Shown piece by piece: positions 25,743 through 33,152 of a DNA stretch of 64,000 nt. Below the pieces are notes generated by a model. That model was not told the DNA's origin, ran no database searches, and saw nothing but the letters and a program-made list of their open reading frames with translations. The stretch is from positions 3,906,001-3,970,000 of the forward strand of contig NZ_JACCFK010000001.1 of the NCBI RefSeq assembly GCF_013410405.1, read 5' to 3'. Both the position numbers and the translations under genes were made by a program. The stretch comes from Amycolatopsis endophytica (GTDB lineage Bacteria > Actinomycetota > Actinomycetes > Mycobacteriales > Pseudonocardiaceae). Positions within the stretch are counted from its first letter, which is position 1; every line of letters begins with the position of its first letter.

Positions 25743-26125
25743 CCGCCGTCGGGACCGAGCTGCCGGAGCTGGCCTTCGACGTCACGCCGACGTTCGTGAT
25801 CAGCACCGCGCTGGCCACCCGCGACTTCCAGGACGTGCACCACGACCGGGACGCCGCGATCGCGCGCGGCTCGAAGGACATCTTCCTCAACATCCTGACC
25901 GACACCGGGCTCGTGCAGCGGTTCGTCACCGACTGGGCCGGACCGGACGCGTTCGTGCGGTCGATCAAGATCAAGCTCGGCGTGCCGTGCTACGCCGGGG
26001 ACAAGCTGGTGTTCACCGGCCGGGTGGCGTCGCTGGAGGGCCGGGTCGCGGTCGTCGAGGTGACCGGGACCGGGCAGCTGGGCGCGCACGTGAGCGGGAC
26101 GGTGACCGTGGAGCTGGGATCATGA
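25739..26125 (+). CDS. chsH1: MaoC-like hydratase subunit ChsH1
   Basis: This 128-residue single hot-dog protein is the catalytic partner of the MaoC domain of ChsH2. Together they hydrate the steroid enoyl-CoA with a three-carbon side chain. The likely active-site segment is RDFQDVHHDRDAA (about 29-41), matching the Asp/His pair of the hydratase motif. Length and position agree with mycobacterial ChsH1. Both ends overlap the neighbours by 4 nt. Confidence 0.9.
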   Translation: MTAVGTELPELAFDVTPTFVISTALATRDFQDVHHDRDAAIARGSKDIFLNILTDTGLVQRFVTDWAGPDAFVRSIKIKLGVPCYAGDKLVFTGRVASLEGRVAVVEVTGTGQLGAHVSGTVTVELGS

Positions 26126-27291
26126 CCCTGTCGGGCAAGGCGGCGATCGCCGGGATCGGCGCGACCGAGTTCTCGAAGGACTCCGGGCGCAGTGAGCTGC
26201 GGCTGGCGGCGGAGGCGGTGCGCGCCGCACTGGACGACGCCGGGCTGACTCCGTCCGATGTGGACGGTTTGGTGTCGTTCACGATGGACGGCAACGCCGA
26301 GATCGCGGTCGCGCGGGAGCTGGGCATCCCGGAGCTGACGTTCTTCAGCCGCATCCACTACGGCGGCGGCGCGGCGGCGGCCACGGTCCAGCAGGCGGCG
26401 ATGGCGGTCGCGACCGGGGTGGCCGAGGTGGTGGTCGCGTACCGGGCGTTCAACGAGCGGTCCGGGCACCGGTTCGGCCAGGTCTCCAGCGCGGCGGCGG
26501 GACAGGTGAACTCCTCAGGGGTGGACAACGCGTTCCACTACCCGATGGGCATCGCGACCCCGGCGGCGACCGTGGCCATGGTGGCGCAGCGGTACCTGCA
26601 CGAGTTCGGCGCGACGACCGAGGACTTCGGCCGGGTCGCGGTGCTGGACCGCAAGCACGCGGCGACCAACCCCAGCGCGTGGTTCCACGGCAAGCCGATC
26701 ACCCTGGAGGAACACCAGTCGTCGAGGTGGATCGCCGAACCGTTGCGGCTGCTGGACTGCTGCCAGGAGTCCGACGGCGGCGTCGCGCTGGTGGTCACGA
26801 GCGCGACGCGGGCGCGGGACCTGCGGCAGACGCCCGCCGTGATCGCGGCGGCCGCCCAGGGCAGCGGACCGGACCAGTACGTCATGACCAGCTACTACCG
26901 GGACGAGCTCGCGGGACTGCCGGAGATGGGTGTGGTCGCGCGGCAGCTGTGGGCCCAGTCGGGCGCGGGACCGTCGGACATGGACGTGGCGGTGCTCTAC
27001 GACCACTTCACGCCGTACGTCCTGATGCAGCTGGAGGAACTGGGGTTCTGCGGCCGCGGGGAGGCACCCGGGTTCGTCGCGTCCGGTGCGCTGGAACTGG
27101 ACGGCTCCCTGCCGCTCAACCCGCACGGCGGGCAGCTCGGCGAGGCATACATCCATGGGATGAACGGCATCGCGGAGGGTGTCCGGCAGATCCGGGGTAC
27201 TTCGGTCAACCAGGTGGCCGCGCCGTCACACGTGCTGGTGACGGCGGGCACGGGCGTACCGACGAGCGGGCTGGTGCTGGCTCAGTCGTAA
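26122..27291 (+). CDS. ltp2: Steroid side-chain aldolase Ltp2 (thiolase-like)
   Basis: This 389-residue thiolase-fold protein of the SCP-x/lipid-transfer type is the retro-aldolase that releases propionyl-CoA from the hydrated side chain, leaving a 17-keto steroid. It works with the DUF35 domain of ChsH2. Visible features are the N-terminal AIAGIGATEFSKDSGRSE, SYYRDELAGLP, VLYDHFTPYVLMQLEELG, and the glycine-rich LPLNPHGGQLGEAYIHGMNG. The catalytic Cys of true thiolases is not apparent, as expected for an aldolase. The last 10 nt overlap a small gene on the other strand. Confidence 0.9.
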   Translation: MTLSGKAAIAGIGATEFSKDSGRSELRLAAEAVRAALDDAGLTPSDVDGLVSFTMDGNAEIAVARELGIPELTFFSRIHYGGGAAAATVQQAAMAVATGVAEVVVAYRAFNERSGHRFGQVSSAAAGQVNSSGVDNAFHYPMGIATPAATVAMVAQRYLHEFGATTEDFGRVAVLDRKHAATNPSAWFHGKPITLEEHQSSRWIAEPLRLLDCCQESDGGVALVVTSATRARDLRQTPAVIAAAAQGSGPDQYVMTSYYRDELAGLPEMGVVARQLWAQSGAGPSDMDVAVLYDHFTPYVLMQLEELGFCGRGEAPGFVASGALELDGSLPLNPHGGQLGEAYIHGMNGIAEGVRQIRGTSVNQVAAPSHVLVTAGTGVPTSGLVLAQS

Positions 27292-27392
27292 CCGCGGATG
27301 AGGTGGCTCTCGTCGTCGACCAGCACGGTCTCGGGGGTGGTGTCCTCGTCGTTCGCGATGAGGGTGTCGGTGATCGGTTCGGTGGCCGGCAT
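27282..27392 (-). CDS. 36-residue acidic microprotein, unknown
   Basis: This short frame begins MPATEPITDTLIAN and ends SHLIRGYD. Of its 36 codons, 34 end in G or C (the exceptions are GAA and GGT), like the real genes nearby. A strong purine-rich ribosome binding site (AAGGA) lies 3-4 nt before the ATG at 27392. The peptide is very acidic (about ten Asp/Glu), has no Cys, and ends Gly-Tyr-Asp. It could be a RiPP-type precursor or a regulatory microprotein, but no modifying enzyme is adjacent. The stop lies inside the 3' end of ltp2 on the opposite strand. It is too short for routine gene calling. Confidence 0.6.
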   Translation of the reverse strand: MPATEPITDTLIANDEDTTPETVLVDDESHLIRGYD

Positions 27393-27575
27393 CGTCCTTG
27401 TCCTTTCCTGACGTCGCCTACGGTCTGTGGTTCCCGTCACAATACGCAGTCAAACACCGGCGATTTTCAGTCACCCGCCCTTCGCGCATCGCACACGAAC
27501 TACGCCGTCGGGAGGTGCCGGATTCACCTCGATGACCGCTAGCTTTGCCCGCCCCCATGGGCGACTTTGGTACCC

Positions 27576-28124
27576 ATGAACCTGCCTGCCGTCCTCGCGT
27601 GGAGCCTCACGGTGGCGTTCGCGCTGCTGGCGGTACCCAGCGTGGTCCGGCTGGTGCGCCTGGACGCCACCACCACGGCGGACACGCGGCAGATGGACCT
27701 CGCCGAGTTGCTGATGGTCCTGGCGATGCTCGCGATGGTCTCACCGCTCGGCGGGCCCGTTCCGGCCGCCGGGTGGCAGGCGATCCTCGTGCTCACGGCG
27801 GGCTGGTTCTTCGTCGCCGCGGTGCGGGGGCGCCGCTGTTGCGCGGTGCACCACCTGGTCTCCGCCGCGGCGATGCTGTACCTGATCACCGCGATGCCCG
27901 GTCACCCCGACGGGCCGTGGTTGTCGATGCCGGGTGGCAAGCTCGCCTGGCCCGTGCTCGCGCTGGCCGCGCTCGCCTACTTCGCCGTCGACATCGTCCG
28001 CTCCGGCATCGTCGGTGCGCGGTGGGCGCGCACGGAAAGCCTGCGCGACCACCGCGCGGTGCGGCAGGTGTGCCGGGCCCTGATGGGCGCCGGAATGGTC
28101 TCCATGCTGGTCAGCGGTCTGTAA
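27576..28124 (+). CDS. DUF5134-like membrane protein
   Basis: This protein of about 182 residues has roughly five membrane segments (LPAVLAWSLTVAFALLAVPS, LLMVLAMLAMVSPLG, AILVLTAGWFFVAAVRG, LVSAAAMLYLITAMPG, and one near VLALAALAYFAVDIV). CCAVHHLVSAA contains a conserved-looking Cys/His pair. The overall pattern suits the actinobacterial DUF5134 family, whose function is unknown. ATG at 27576 was chosen; a TTG 9 nt earlier is possible, and no clear ribosome binding site is visible. It ends convergently with chsH3, overlapping it by 14 nt. Confidence 0.7.
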   Translation: MNLPAVLAWSLTVAFALLAVPSVVRLVRLDATTTADTRQMDLAELLMVLAMLAMVSPLGGPVPAAGWQAILVLTAGWFFVAAVRGRRCCAVHHLVSAAAMLYLITAMPGHPDGPWLSMPGGKLAWPVLALAALAYFAVDIVRSGIVGARWARTESLRDHRAVRQVCRALMGAGMVSMLVSGL

Positions 28125-28974
28125 ACACCAGCACGGCGTCCGCCAGCACGGGGGCGTCCCGCTCCACGGCCGTGGTCGTCAGCACCAGGCCGTCGTCCGT
28201 GCGCCACACCTTCGTCCGCAGCGTTTCGCCGGGCAGCACGATTCCGGCGAAGCGTGCGGAGAACGAACCCACCCGGGTGACATCGGCGTCCAGCAACGCA
28301 TCCGTCACGGCCTTCGCGACCACACCGTACGTGCACAGCCCGTGCAGGATCGGCACGTCGAAGCCCGCCGATCGGGCGAACTCCGGGTCGATGTGCAGCG
28401 GGTTCCGGTCGCCGCACAGCCGGTACAGCAGCGCCTGCTGCGGCAGCGTCGGCGTGTCGATCACCGCGTCCGGCTCGCGGTCCGGCAGCTCGACGCGCGA
28501 CGACGAGCCCCGCGGACCGCCGAACCCGCCCTCGCCGCGGGCGAAGATGCTCGACCGGGCCGTCCACAACGGCGAACCGTCCGACGAAACCACCGACGTC
28601 TCGTTGACGATCACCGCCGCCTTGCCCTTGTCCTGGATGTCCACGATCCGGGTCCGCGCGGTCGCCTCGCCCTCGACCGGGATCGGCCGGTGCACGGTGA
28701 CCGCCTGCGTCCCGTGCACGACCTTCGCCAGATCGATCTCGATGCCGGGAAAAGACACCACCGGGGGATCGAACACACGCAGGTTCGCCGCCACCGTCGC
28801 GAACGTCGGCAGCACGCGAAGGTCCCGCTCGTAGGTGTAGCGCAGCTCCCGCGGATCCGTCGGCTTGGCACCCGCGCCCAGCGCCAGGTGGTAGAGCAGC
28901 ACGTCGGAGGACGTCCAGGCGAAGGTCAGCTCGTCGAGTTCGGCGCCGAGGGCGACGTCGGGATCGATGGGCAA
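28111..28974 (-). CDS. chsH3: Double hot-dog enoyl-CoA hydratase ChsH3 (Rv3538 type)
   Basis: This 287-residue protein has two hot-dog domains. The second carries the hydratase-2 motif in LCGDRNPLHIDPEFARSAGF. The sequence resembles mycobacterial Rv3538, beside kstD, which hydrates an enoyl-CoA during cholesterol side-chain oxidation. The TTG at 28974 was chosen because AGGAG lies 8 nt upstream and the next residues (PIDPDVALGAELDE) match the family start. A longer frame would run into kshB. It is the last gene of the kstD-kshA-kshB operon, 11 nt after kshB. Confidence 0.85.
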   Translation of the reverse strand: MPIDPDVALGAELDELTFAWTSSDVLLYHLALGAGAKPTDPRELRYTYERDLRVLPTFATVAANLRVFDPPVVSFPGIEIDLAKVVHGTQAVTVHRPIPVEGEATARTRIVDIQDKGKAAVIVNETSVVSSDGSPLWTARSSIFARGEGGFGGPRGSSSRVELPDREPDAVIDTPTLPQQALLYRLCGDRNPLHIDPEFARSAGFDVPILHGLCTYGVVAKAVTDALLDADVTRVGSFSARFAGIVLPGETLRTKVWRTDDGLVLTTTAVERDAPVLADAVLVFTDR

Positions 28975-28985
28975 CGCGGGAACTC

Positions 28986-29999
28986 CTACTCGTAGGTGAC
29001 CGAAACCTCGTCGGTCAACGGTACCGACTGACACGCCAGCACGATGCCGTCGTCGATGTCCTCGGAATCCAGGATCTCGTTGTTCAGCATCTTCACCTCA
29101 CCGGAGACGATCCGGCACGCGCACGCGCTGCACTGTCCCTCGCGGCACGAGTACGGCGCGTCCAGCCCGCGGGCCAGCAGGAAGTCCAGCAGCTTCTCCT
29201 GGCGAGGCCAGGAAAACGAGTGCTGCGAGCCGTCCAGGTCCACGGACAGCTCGGTCGTTCCGGCCTCGTCGGAAGCCGCCGCGGAAGCCCGGTCCTCGAA
29301 CGGGTTCCCGCCCAGCGACACGAACCGCTCCAGGTGGATCCGCTTGCGCGGCATCCCGAGGTCTTTCAACGCCTGCTTCCCGGCGGTCATGAACGCCTCC
29401 GGACCGCACAGGAACGCGTCGAACTCCGCGTAGGGCCGCGCCAGCTCGCGCAGCTGCGTCACCGACGGCAGCCCCTGCACGCTTTCCAGCCAGTGCACCA
29501 GCACCAGCCGCTCCGGATGCTCCCGCGCCATCGCGGCCAGCTCGGACGCGAAGATCACCGAAGTCTCGTCCCGGTTCGCGTACACCAGCACGATCCGCCC
29601 CGACCCGTGACGCAGCGCCGATTTCAGGATGGCCATCACCGGTGTGATCCCGCTGCCACCCGCGAACAACAGCAGATCGGCGTCCAGCGATTCCGGCGTG
29701 AACACCCCGGAAGGTGGCAGCACGTCCACACTGGACCCAGCGGAGACGTTGTCGCACAACCAGTTCGACCCGTACCCGCCCTCGGTGCGCTTGACCGTCA
29801 CCTTGAGCCGCGAACCCTCGTGCGGCGCGCTGGACAACGAGTAGCAGCGCGCCACCTCGCCCGCCCGCAGCGTCAGGAACTGGCCTGGCCGGTAACGGAA
29901 CACCGAGACGTGCTCCTCGGGCACGTCGAACACGATCGAGGATGCCTCGGCCGTTTCCGCGATCACCTCGGCGACGGTCAGCGCGTAGCTATCCGGCAT
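28986..29999 (-). CDS. kshB: 3-Ketosteroid 9alpha-hydroxylase reductase KshB
   Basis: This 337-residue iron-sulfur flavoprotein passes electrons from NADH to the oxygenase KshA. Domains in order are an FAD-binding barrel (RCYSLSSAPHEGS), a nucleotide-binding domain (LLLFAGGSGITPVMAIL), and a C-terminal plant-type ferredoxin with cysteines at about 285, 290, 293 and 323 (CREGQCSAC ... ACQS). The ATG at 29999 lies inside the end of the preceding small gene (11-nt overlap). With KshA it catalyses 9alpha-hydroxylation, which together with KstD opens ring B. Confidence 0.93.
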   Translation of the reverse strand: MPDSYALTVAEVIAETAEASSIVFDVPEEHVSVFRYRPGQFLTLRAGEVARCYSLSSAPHEGSRLKVTVKRTEGGYGSNWLCDNVSAGSSVDVLPPSGVFTPESLDADLLLFAGGSGITPVMAILKSALRHGSGRIVLVYANRDETSVIFASELAAMAREHPERLVLVHWLESVQGLPSVTQLRELARPYAEFDAFLCGPEAFMTAGKQALKDLGMPRKRIHLERFVSLGGNPFEDRASAAASDEAGTTELSVDLDGSQHSFSWPRQEKLLDFLLARGLDAPYSCREGQCSACACRIVSGEVKMLNNEILDSEDIDDGIVLACQSVPLTDEVSVTYE

Positions 30000-30255
30000 C
30001 GAGAACCCCGAACTCCCCGTCCCGTACCGCCGCGCCGATGCTGTCCACCAGCTTCGGGCACGTGTCGAGCAACGCCGTGTTCTCCCCGGCCTCGGCCTGT
30101 TCGGCGAACACCGGGCAGCTTCCCGCGTCCGTCGTCCACTGGATGCTGGTGTGCTTGACGCTGTTCTTCTTCACCAGCACCCGGGTGCCGCAGGACGCGC
30201 AGGCATGCGGCCGCAGCCCGCCGGAGAGGAACTCGGTGCGCTCGGCGGTGGTCAT
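29989..30255 (-). CDS. Small four-cysteine protein between kshA and kshB
   Basis: This 88-residue protein is translationally coupled to both ksh genes: its ATG overlaps the kshA stop (ATGA) and its end overlaps the kshB start. It has four cysteines at 19, 22, 47 and 66 (HACASCGTR, GSCPVF, DTCPKL) and histidines at 17 and 35. This suggests a metal-binding fold such as a zinc ribbon. The spacing does not match a standard ferredoxin. I do not recognise a named family. Its place implies a role with the Rieske oxygenase, perhaps assembly or regulation, but this is inference. Confidence 0.78.
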   Translation of the reverse strand: MTTAERTEFLSGGLRPHACASCGTRVLVKKNSVKHTSIQWTTDAGSCPVFAEQAEAGENTALLDTCPKLVDSIGAAVRDGEFGVLDAG

Positions 30256-31385
30256 CCCGCGACCCCCGCCTCCTGCTGGCGGGCCAGGTTCTCGGCGACC
30301 TCCTGGGCCCACACCTCGTTGGCCTTGGTGGTGTCCACCTCGAACTCGAACCGCCGCGTCATGTCCTCGGTGACGTCCTCGACGTCGGTGTAGAACTGCT
30401 CGTACCAGCGGCGCAGCTGGTAGACCGGGCCGTCCTCCTCGCACAGCAGCGGGTTGTCGATGCGGGACTTGTTGCGCCAGATCTCCACGTCCTGCAGGAA
30501 CCCGACCCCGATGCCCTTGGCGAACTTGCCCGCGATCTTGTCGGCCTGCTCGTCGTCCACACCGGGCAGCTTCTTCACGCTGACGCCCCACTGGAGCACG
30601 AACGACGTCGGCGTGACCGGGTAGTGGCAGTTGATCAGGACGTTCTCGATCTCGAAGCCCTTGTACGTGTTCAGCAGCGTGTTGATCATGTACGACGGGC
30701 CGAAGTAGGACGCCTCCGAGCGCAGCAGGTTGTCCTCGCCGCCGTAGTTGGACGCCATGCCGACATCCGGGCGGCCCTTGGTGTTGAGGTACTGCGTCGC
30801 GATGTGGCCCTCGAACACGTTCTTGAAGTAGGTCGGGAAGGCGTAGTGGATGTAGAAGAAGTGCGCCATGTCGACCATGTTGTCGATGATCTCGCGGCAG
30901 TTGGAGCCCTCGATCAGCACCGAATCCCAGGTCCAGTTGCTCCACTCGCCGCTGAAAATGCCGTCGATGCGCGGGATCACGACGTCCTCGGGCGGCGGAT
31001 TGCCCTGCGGGTCGTGCCACACGAACAGCTGCTTGTTCTCTTCCAGCGTGAGCCACGAGCGCGTGCGGGCACGCAGCGGAACCCGTTTGGCGTAGGGGAT
31101 CGAGGCACATTTGCCGTTGCCGCTCCAGCGCCAGTCGTGGAACGGGCAGGCCACCTCGTTGCCTTTGACACTGCCCTGGCTCAGATCGCCGCCCATGTGG
31201 CGGCAGTAGGCGTCCAGGACGTTGAGTGTGCCGTCCTCGCCCGCGAACACCACGAGTTTGGTGCCGAACGCCTCGATGGCGTGGGGTTTCCCGTCGCGGA
31301 AGGTGTCGGCCAGCCCCAGGCAGTGCCAGCCACGGGCGAACCGCGCCGGCGGCGCACCCGCGTCGATCGTGCGGATCTCAGTCAT
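30252..31385 (-). CDS. kshA: 3-Ketosteroid 9alpha-hydroxylase oxygenase KshA
   Basis: This 377-residue Rieske oxygenase hydroxylates C9 of 3-ketosteroids. The Rieske cluster ligands are in YCRHMGGDLSQG and ACPFHDW (Cys61, His63, Cys80, His83). The non-haem iron site lies in IIDNMVDMAHFFYIHYAFPT. The sequence is close to mycobacterial KshA throughout (SEASYFGPSYMIN, VLQWGVSVKK). ATG at 31385 was preferred to the adjacent ATG at 31388 because GGAGG then has better spacing. The gene overlaps kstD upstream and the small Cys protein downstream. Confidence 0.94.
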   Translation of the reverse strand: MTEIRTIDAGAPPARFARGWHCLGLADTFRDGKPHAIEAFGTKLVVFAGEDGTLNVLDAYCRHMGGDLSQGSVKGNEVACPFHDWRWSGNGKCASIPYAKRVPLRARTRSWLTLEENKQLFVWHDPQGNPPPEDVVIPRIDGIFSGEWSNWTWDSVLIEGSNCREIIDNMVDMAHFFYIHYAFPTYFKNVFEGHIATQYLNTKGRPDVGMASNYGGEDNLLRSEASYFGPSYMINTLLNTYKGFEIENVLINCHYPVTPTSFVLQWGVSVKKLPGVDDEQADKIAGKFAKGIGVGFLQDVEIWRNKSRIDNPLLCEEDGPVYQLRRWYEQFYTDVEDVTEDMTRRFEFEVDTTKANEVWAQEVAENLARQQEAGVAG

Positions 31386-33052
31386 CATCGACCTCCAGTG
31401 CGATTCTGGGTGGCCAGGTGGCGTGAGGCAAGGAACCCGAAGACCATCGCCGGCCCGATGGTGGCGCCCGGCCCGGCGTAGGTGTGTCCCATGACCGCGG
31501 CGCTGCTGTTCCCGGCCGCGTACAACCCGGGGATGACAGACCCGTCCTCGCGCAGCACGCGCGCGTGGGTGTCGGTGCGCAGCCCGCCCTTCGTGCCCAG
31601 GTCACCGGGCACGATCTTGACCGCGTAGAACGGGGCTTTGTCCAGCGGGCCGAGGCTGGGGTTGGGTTTCTGGCGCGGGTCGCCGTAGTAGTGGTCGTAG
31701 GCGCTGCGCCCGCGCCGGAAGTCCTCGTCGGTGCCGGTGCGGGCGAAGCCGTTGAAGCGCTCGACGGTCGCCTCCAGCGCCGCGCCCGGCACCTCGATGC
31801 GCGCCGCGAGTTCGGCCAGCGTGGGCGCTTTGGCCACGATGCCCGCTTTGAACCAGCGGCCGGGCAGCTTCTGCCGTGGGCCCACGCCGGTGAACATGTA
31901 CCGGTCACGGTAACGCTGGTCGAAGATCAGCCAGGTCGGGATGTTCTTCCCGGGCCCGTCGCCCTCGCCGTACATGGCGTGGACGGCCTCGACGTAGGGC
32001 GCCGACTCGTTGACGAACCGCTCGCCGCGCGTGTTGACCAGGATGCAGCCGGGCCGCGACCGTTCGGCGAGGGCGAACCACGGGCCGCCGGTGAGCGGGA
32101 TCGTCGGGCCCCACCACGCGTCGTCCATCAGGGCGACGGACGCGCCGAGCTTGAGCCCGGCGGTGATCCCGTCGCCGGTGTTGGCCTTCGCGCCCACGGT
32201 CCACTCGGTGCCGATGGGGCTGCGCTGGTACTTCGCGCGCATCTCCTCGTTGTGCTCGAAGCCGCCCGCCGCGAGCACGACCCCCAGGCGCGCCCGCACG
32301 GTCTGCTCGCGCCCGTTCCGCCGGACCACCACACCGGTGACCCGCTCGTCCTCGGTCACCAGATCGAGCAGGGGAGTGTCCAGCCACACCGGCACGCCGG
32401 CGCGGAGCAGGCCCGCGCGCAGCCCGGCGGCCAGCGCCTGGCCCATGGACAGCAGTCGCTGCCGCCGCACGAGCCCGGTCAGCCAGCGGGCGCCGAGCCG
32501 CAGCACGCGCAGCGCGCCCTTGGGGTGCCGGGCGAGCAGGCTCAGCCAGCGGTAGTCCGCCTGGGTGATCGGCACCCCCATCGGTGCCCCGCTGTAGGGC
32601 GGTTCGAGGTTCGCCAGTTCGCTGCCGAGCAGGGCGCCGTCGAACGGCTTCGGCTCGACCGACCGCCCGCCGGGCCGTCCGCCGGGCGCCTCGGGGTGGT
32701 AGTCCGAGTAGCCCGGCACCCACTGCAGCCGCAACGGCGTCTTGGCGTGCACGAACGACACCACCTCGGGCCCGTGGTCGAGGAAGGCCCGGCGCATTTC
32801 GGCCGGGACGACATCCCCGACGATCGCTTCGAGGTAGGCCCGCGCCCGCTCCGGCGTGTCCTCGATGCCGGCCGCGCGCAGCGCCTCGTTGTCCGGGATC
32901 CACACCCCGCCTCCCGATCGGGCCGTGGATCCGCCGAACTTCGCCGCCTTCTCGATCACCACGACGGACAGGCCGGCGTCGGCGGCCGCGAGTGCGGCGG
33001 TCATGCCGGCGGCTCCGCTGCCGACGACCACGACGTCGAACTCGTCGGTCAT
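31385..33052 (-). CDS. kstD: 3-Ketosteroid delta1-dehydrogenase KstD
   Basis: This 555-residue FAD enzyme introduces the 1,2 double bond into 3-ketosteroids; with KshAB this opens ring B. The dinucleotide-binding motif is at the N-terminus (VVVGSGAAGMTAALAAADAG). Family active-site segments are present: VPGYSDYHPEAPGGRPGGRS, RYRDRYMFTG, and HTYAGPGATIGPAM with the Tyr-x3-Gly pattern. Length matches the approximately 563-residue mycobacterial enzyme. ATG at 33052 has GGAGGT upstream; a longer start at 33079 would read through the KstR box. Confidence 0.94.
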   Translation of the reverse strand: MTDEFDVVVVGSGAAGMTAALAAADAGLSVVVIEKAAKFGGSTARSGGGVWIPDNEALRAAGIEDTPERARAYLEAIVGDVVPAEMRRAFLDHGPEVVSFVHAKTPLRLQWVPGYSDYHPEAPGGRPGGRSVEPKPFDGALLGSELANLEPPYSGAPMGVPITQADYRWLSLLARHPKGALRVLRLGARWLTGLVRRQRLLSMGQALAAGLRAGLLRAGVPVWLDTPLLDLVTEDERVTGVVVRRNGREQTVRARLGVVLAAGGFEHNEEMRAKYQRSPIGTEWTVGAKANTGDGITAGLKLGASVALMDDAWWGPTIPLTGGPWFALAERSRPGCILVNTRGERFVNESAPYVEAVHAMYGEGDGPGKNIPTWLIFDQRYRDRYMFTGVGPRQKLPGRWFKAGIVAKAPTLAELAARIEVPGAALEATVERFNGFARTGTDEDFRRGRSAYDHYYGDPRQKPNPSLGPLDKAPFYAVKIVPGDLGTKGGLRTDTHARVLREDGSVIPGLYAAGNSSAAVMGHTYAGPGATIGPAMVFGFLASRHLATQNRTGGR

Positions 33053-33064
33053 CCCACCTCCAGC

Positions 33065-33078
33065 TATAACACGTTCCA
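33065..33078 (-). promoter_or_regulatory. KstR box of the kstD-kshAB operon
   Basis: TATAACACGTTCCA lies 12 nt upstream of the kstD start. It keeps the AACNNGTT core with one mismatch in each outer half. It probably overlaps the kstD promoter. Confidence 0.75.
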
Positions 33079-33121
33079 CTTCACTGAGCGCCTGTTCGCC
33101 GCCTCGTCTGTCACGATAGAC

Positions 33122-33145
33122 GAGAACGTGTTTCAGTTCTAGGGT
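33122..33145 (+). promoter_or_regulatory. KstR box and -10 of the second KstD-family gene
   Basis: The box GAGAACGTGTTTCA (33122-33135) is followed by a -10-like TAGGGT (33140-33145). The GTG at 33153 lies 7 nt after the hexamer, so a leaderless transcript is likely. Confidence 0.72.
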
Positions 33146-33152
33146 AGCGAGT

